From Acidobacteriota bacterium (GTDB lineage: Bacteria; Acidobacteriota; UBA890), in contig PBML01000025.1 of the NCBI GenBank assembly GCA_002722645.1, positions 82,819 through 89,105 on the forward strand: 6,287 nucleotides of DNA, given 5' to 3'. The position numbers and the translations under genes were made by a program. This document shows, one piece after another, positions 5,493 to 6,287 of the stretch. Numbering within the stretch: position 1 is the stretch's first letter; the number at the start of each line of letters is the position of its first letter. The notes under the pieces were generated by a model that was not told the DNA's origin, made no database searches, and worked only from the letters and a program-made list of their open reading frames with translations.

Positions 5493-6287
5493 TTCGTCCT
5501 GGACAGCATCGACCAAAGGTTTAATAGTTTTCGCGCTGAAGTCGAATCGCGCGCCGGCTACGTCGAAGAGTTCGGGTAAGGGTCGCGAGCCACCGAGCGC
5601 CAGGGCCGCACGATAACTGCGGAGCGCTTCACCTTGGTCTCGTTTGAAACGCAGCCAGAGCTGTAAGGCGCCAAGCTGGGCAATCCCGTATTCGATGTAA
5701 TAGAAGGGGTGCACAAACAGGTGCAGCTGACGCTGCCAGTAGCTTTCGCGACTTTCCTGATAGCCGCTCCAATCGACTCGGGCACCGAAGGCTCTGTCAA
5801 GTTCCAGCCAACATGCCGTGCGATCAGCACGTGAGTGATCCGGATTGGCGTAGATCCAGTGCTGAAATCTGTCGATCTGCGCGATCCAAGGGATTATCTT
5901 GATAATGCTCTCCAGGTGCTTACGCTTGGCACGAGCTGCATCTTCGGTGTCGTAGAAGACGTCGAGTTCGTCGGCAGCGAATAACTCCATGGTCATCGAG
6001 GCGACCTCTGCGAACTCAATCGGTGAATGTCGATATCCAACCAGCGGCTCGTGCTGAGTGGCGAACGCGTGAAAAGCATGGCCAGCTTCATGCAACAGGG
6101 TCTCAACGTCGCGTTGCACTCCGGCAGCGTTCATGAAGATAAACGGCCGCCGCTTTTCGTCGCGTGTCGACATGTAGCCACCAGGCGCCTTACCCTTGCG
6201 TGATTCCAGATCTAGGTCACCTTTTGCGCGCATGCTAGTAAACATCCCCGCAAGTTCAGGGTCGAGTCGGGTGAAGATTTCCTGCAC
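5472..6287 (-). CDS. M3-family zinc oligopeptidase, C-terminal part (5' end outside window)
   Basis: The visible 271 residues are the catalytic C-terminal half of a thimet/oligoendopeptidase-type metallopeptidase (MEROPS M3), a soluble enzyme that degrades short peptides. The zinc site is HEAGH at visible residues 66-70 (two His ligands and the catalytic Glu67). The third ligand is most likely Glu94 in EFAEVASMTMEL, 28 residues after the first His and matching the spacing in thimet oligopeptidase. HPFYYIEYGIAQLGALQLW (193-211) carries the His/Tyr residues that line the M3 active site. The motifs resemble the shorter M3 oligoendopeptidases, from memory about 550-600 residues, so roughly half is missing. 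The GTG at the right edge is almost certainly an internal Val. The gene converges on the sulfotransferase gene with an 8-bp overlap. No signal peptide can be judged. Confidence 0.93.
   Translation of the reverse strand: MQEIFTRLDPELAGMFTSMRAKGDLDLESRKGKAPGGYMSTRDEKRRPFIFMNAAGVQRDVETLLHEAGHAFHAFATQHEPLVGYRHSPIEFAEVASMTMELFAADELDVFYDTEDAARAKRKHLESIIKIIPWIAQIDRFQHWIYANPDHSRADRTACWLELDRAFGARVDWSGYQESRESYWQRQLHLFVHPFYYIEYGIAQLGALQLWLRFKRDQGEALRSYRAALALGGSRPLPELFDVAGARFDFSAKTIKPLVDAVQDELAELPI

Noticed and set aside
6285..6287. GTG at the right edge as the start of the peptidase
   Set aside because: The visible part is only the catalytic C-terminal half of an M3 peptidase, so the codon is most likely an internal Val.
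1..6287. CRISPR array, insertion sequence, phage or toxin-antitoxin or defence system
   Set aside because: No regularly spaced repeats, transposase, integrase, terminal inverted repeats with target duplication, or recognisable defence proteins were seen; the recognisable genes belong to ordinary families.

Overview
The window reads as ordinary chromosomal sequence from a free-living Gram-negative bacterium, possibly marine or environmental, with GC-rich coding regions and AT-richer gaps. Two extracytoplasmic proteins, one with a Sec-type leader and one with a lipobox, support a Gram-negative cell envelope. The sequence alone does not fix the phylum. Similar BNR-repeat proteins, arylsulfotransferase-like lipoproteins and M3 peptidases occur in environmental Gammaproteobacteria, Acidobacteriota, Gemmatimonadota and relatives.

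Layout. (1) 1-2180, minus strand: the N-terminal 726 residues of a large secreted BNR/Asp-box (sortilin/VPS10-like) beta-propeller protein, which runs off the left edge. (2) 2181-2471: its upstream region, with a candidate sigma70-type promoter and two inverted repeats. (3) 2472-2591, plus strand: a 39-codon ORF with a good ribosome binding site, encoding a putative single-span membrane peptide. (4) 2592-2917: non-coding, with a strong 12-bp stem followed on the minus strand by a T-rich tract, probably the terminator of the next gene. (5) 2918-3553, minus strand: a complete MIP-family (aquaporin/glycerol facilitator) channel with a non-classical selectivity filter. (6) 3554-3772: divergent intergenic region. 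(7) 3773-5479, plus strand: a complete arylsulfotransferase-family lipoprotein with an Arg/Gly-rich repetitive insertion near its C terminus. (8) 5472-6287, minus strand: the C-terminal 271 residues of an M3-family zinc oligopeptidase. It converges on the sulfotransferase gene and overlaps it by 8 bp, inside a GC-rich hairpin.

The genes alternate in strand and do not form an operon. No shared pathway is evident: there is an exported propeller protein, a membrane channel, a surface or periplasmic sulfotransferase-like enzyme and a probably cytoplasmic peptidase. I see no mobile element, CRISPR array, tRNA or rRNA, and no clear new multi-gene system. The points most worth checking are the channel's altered pore filter, the Arg/Gly insertion, the 39-residue ORF and the structured element at 2783-2848.
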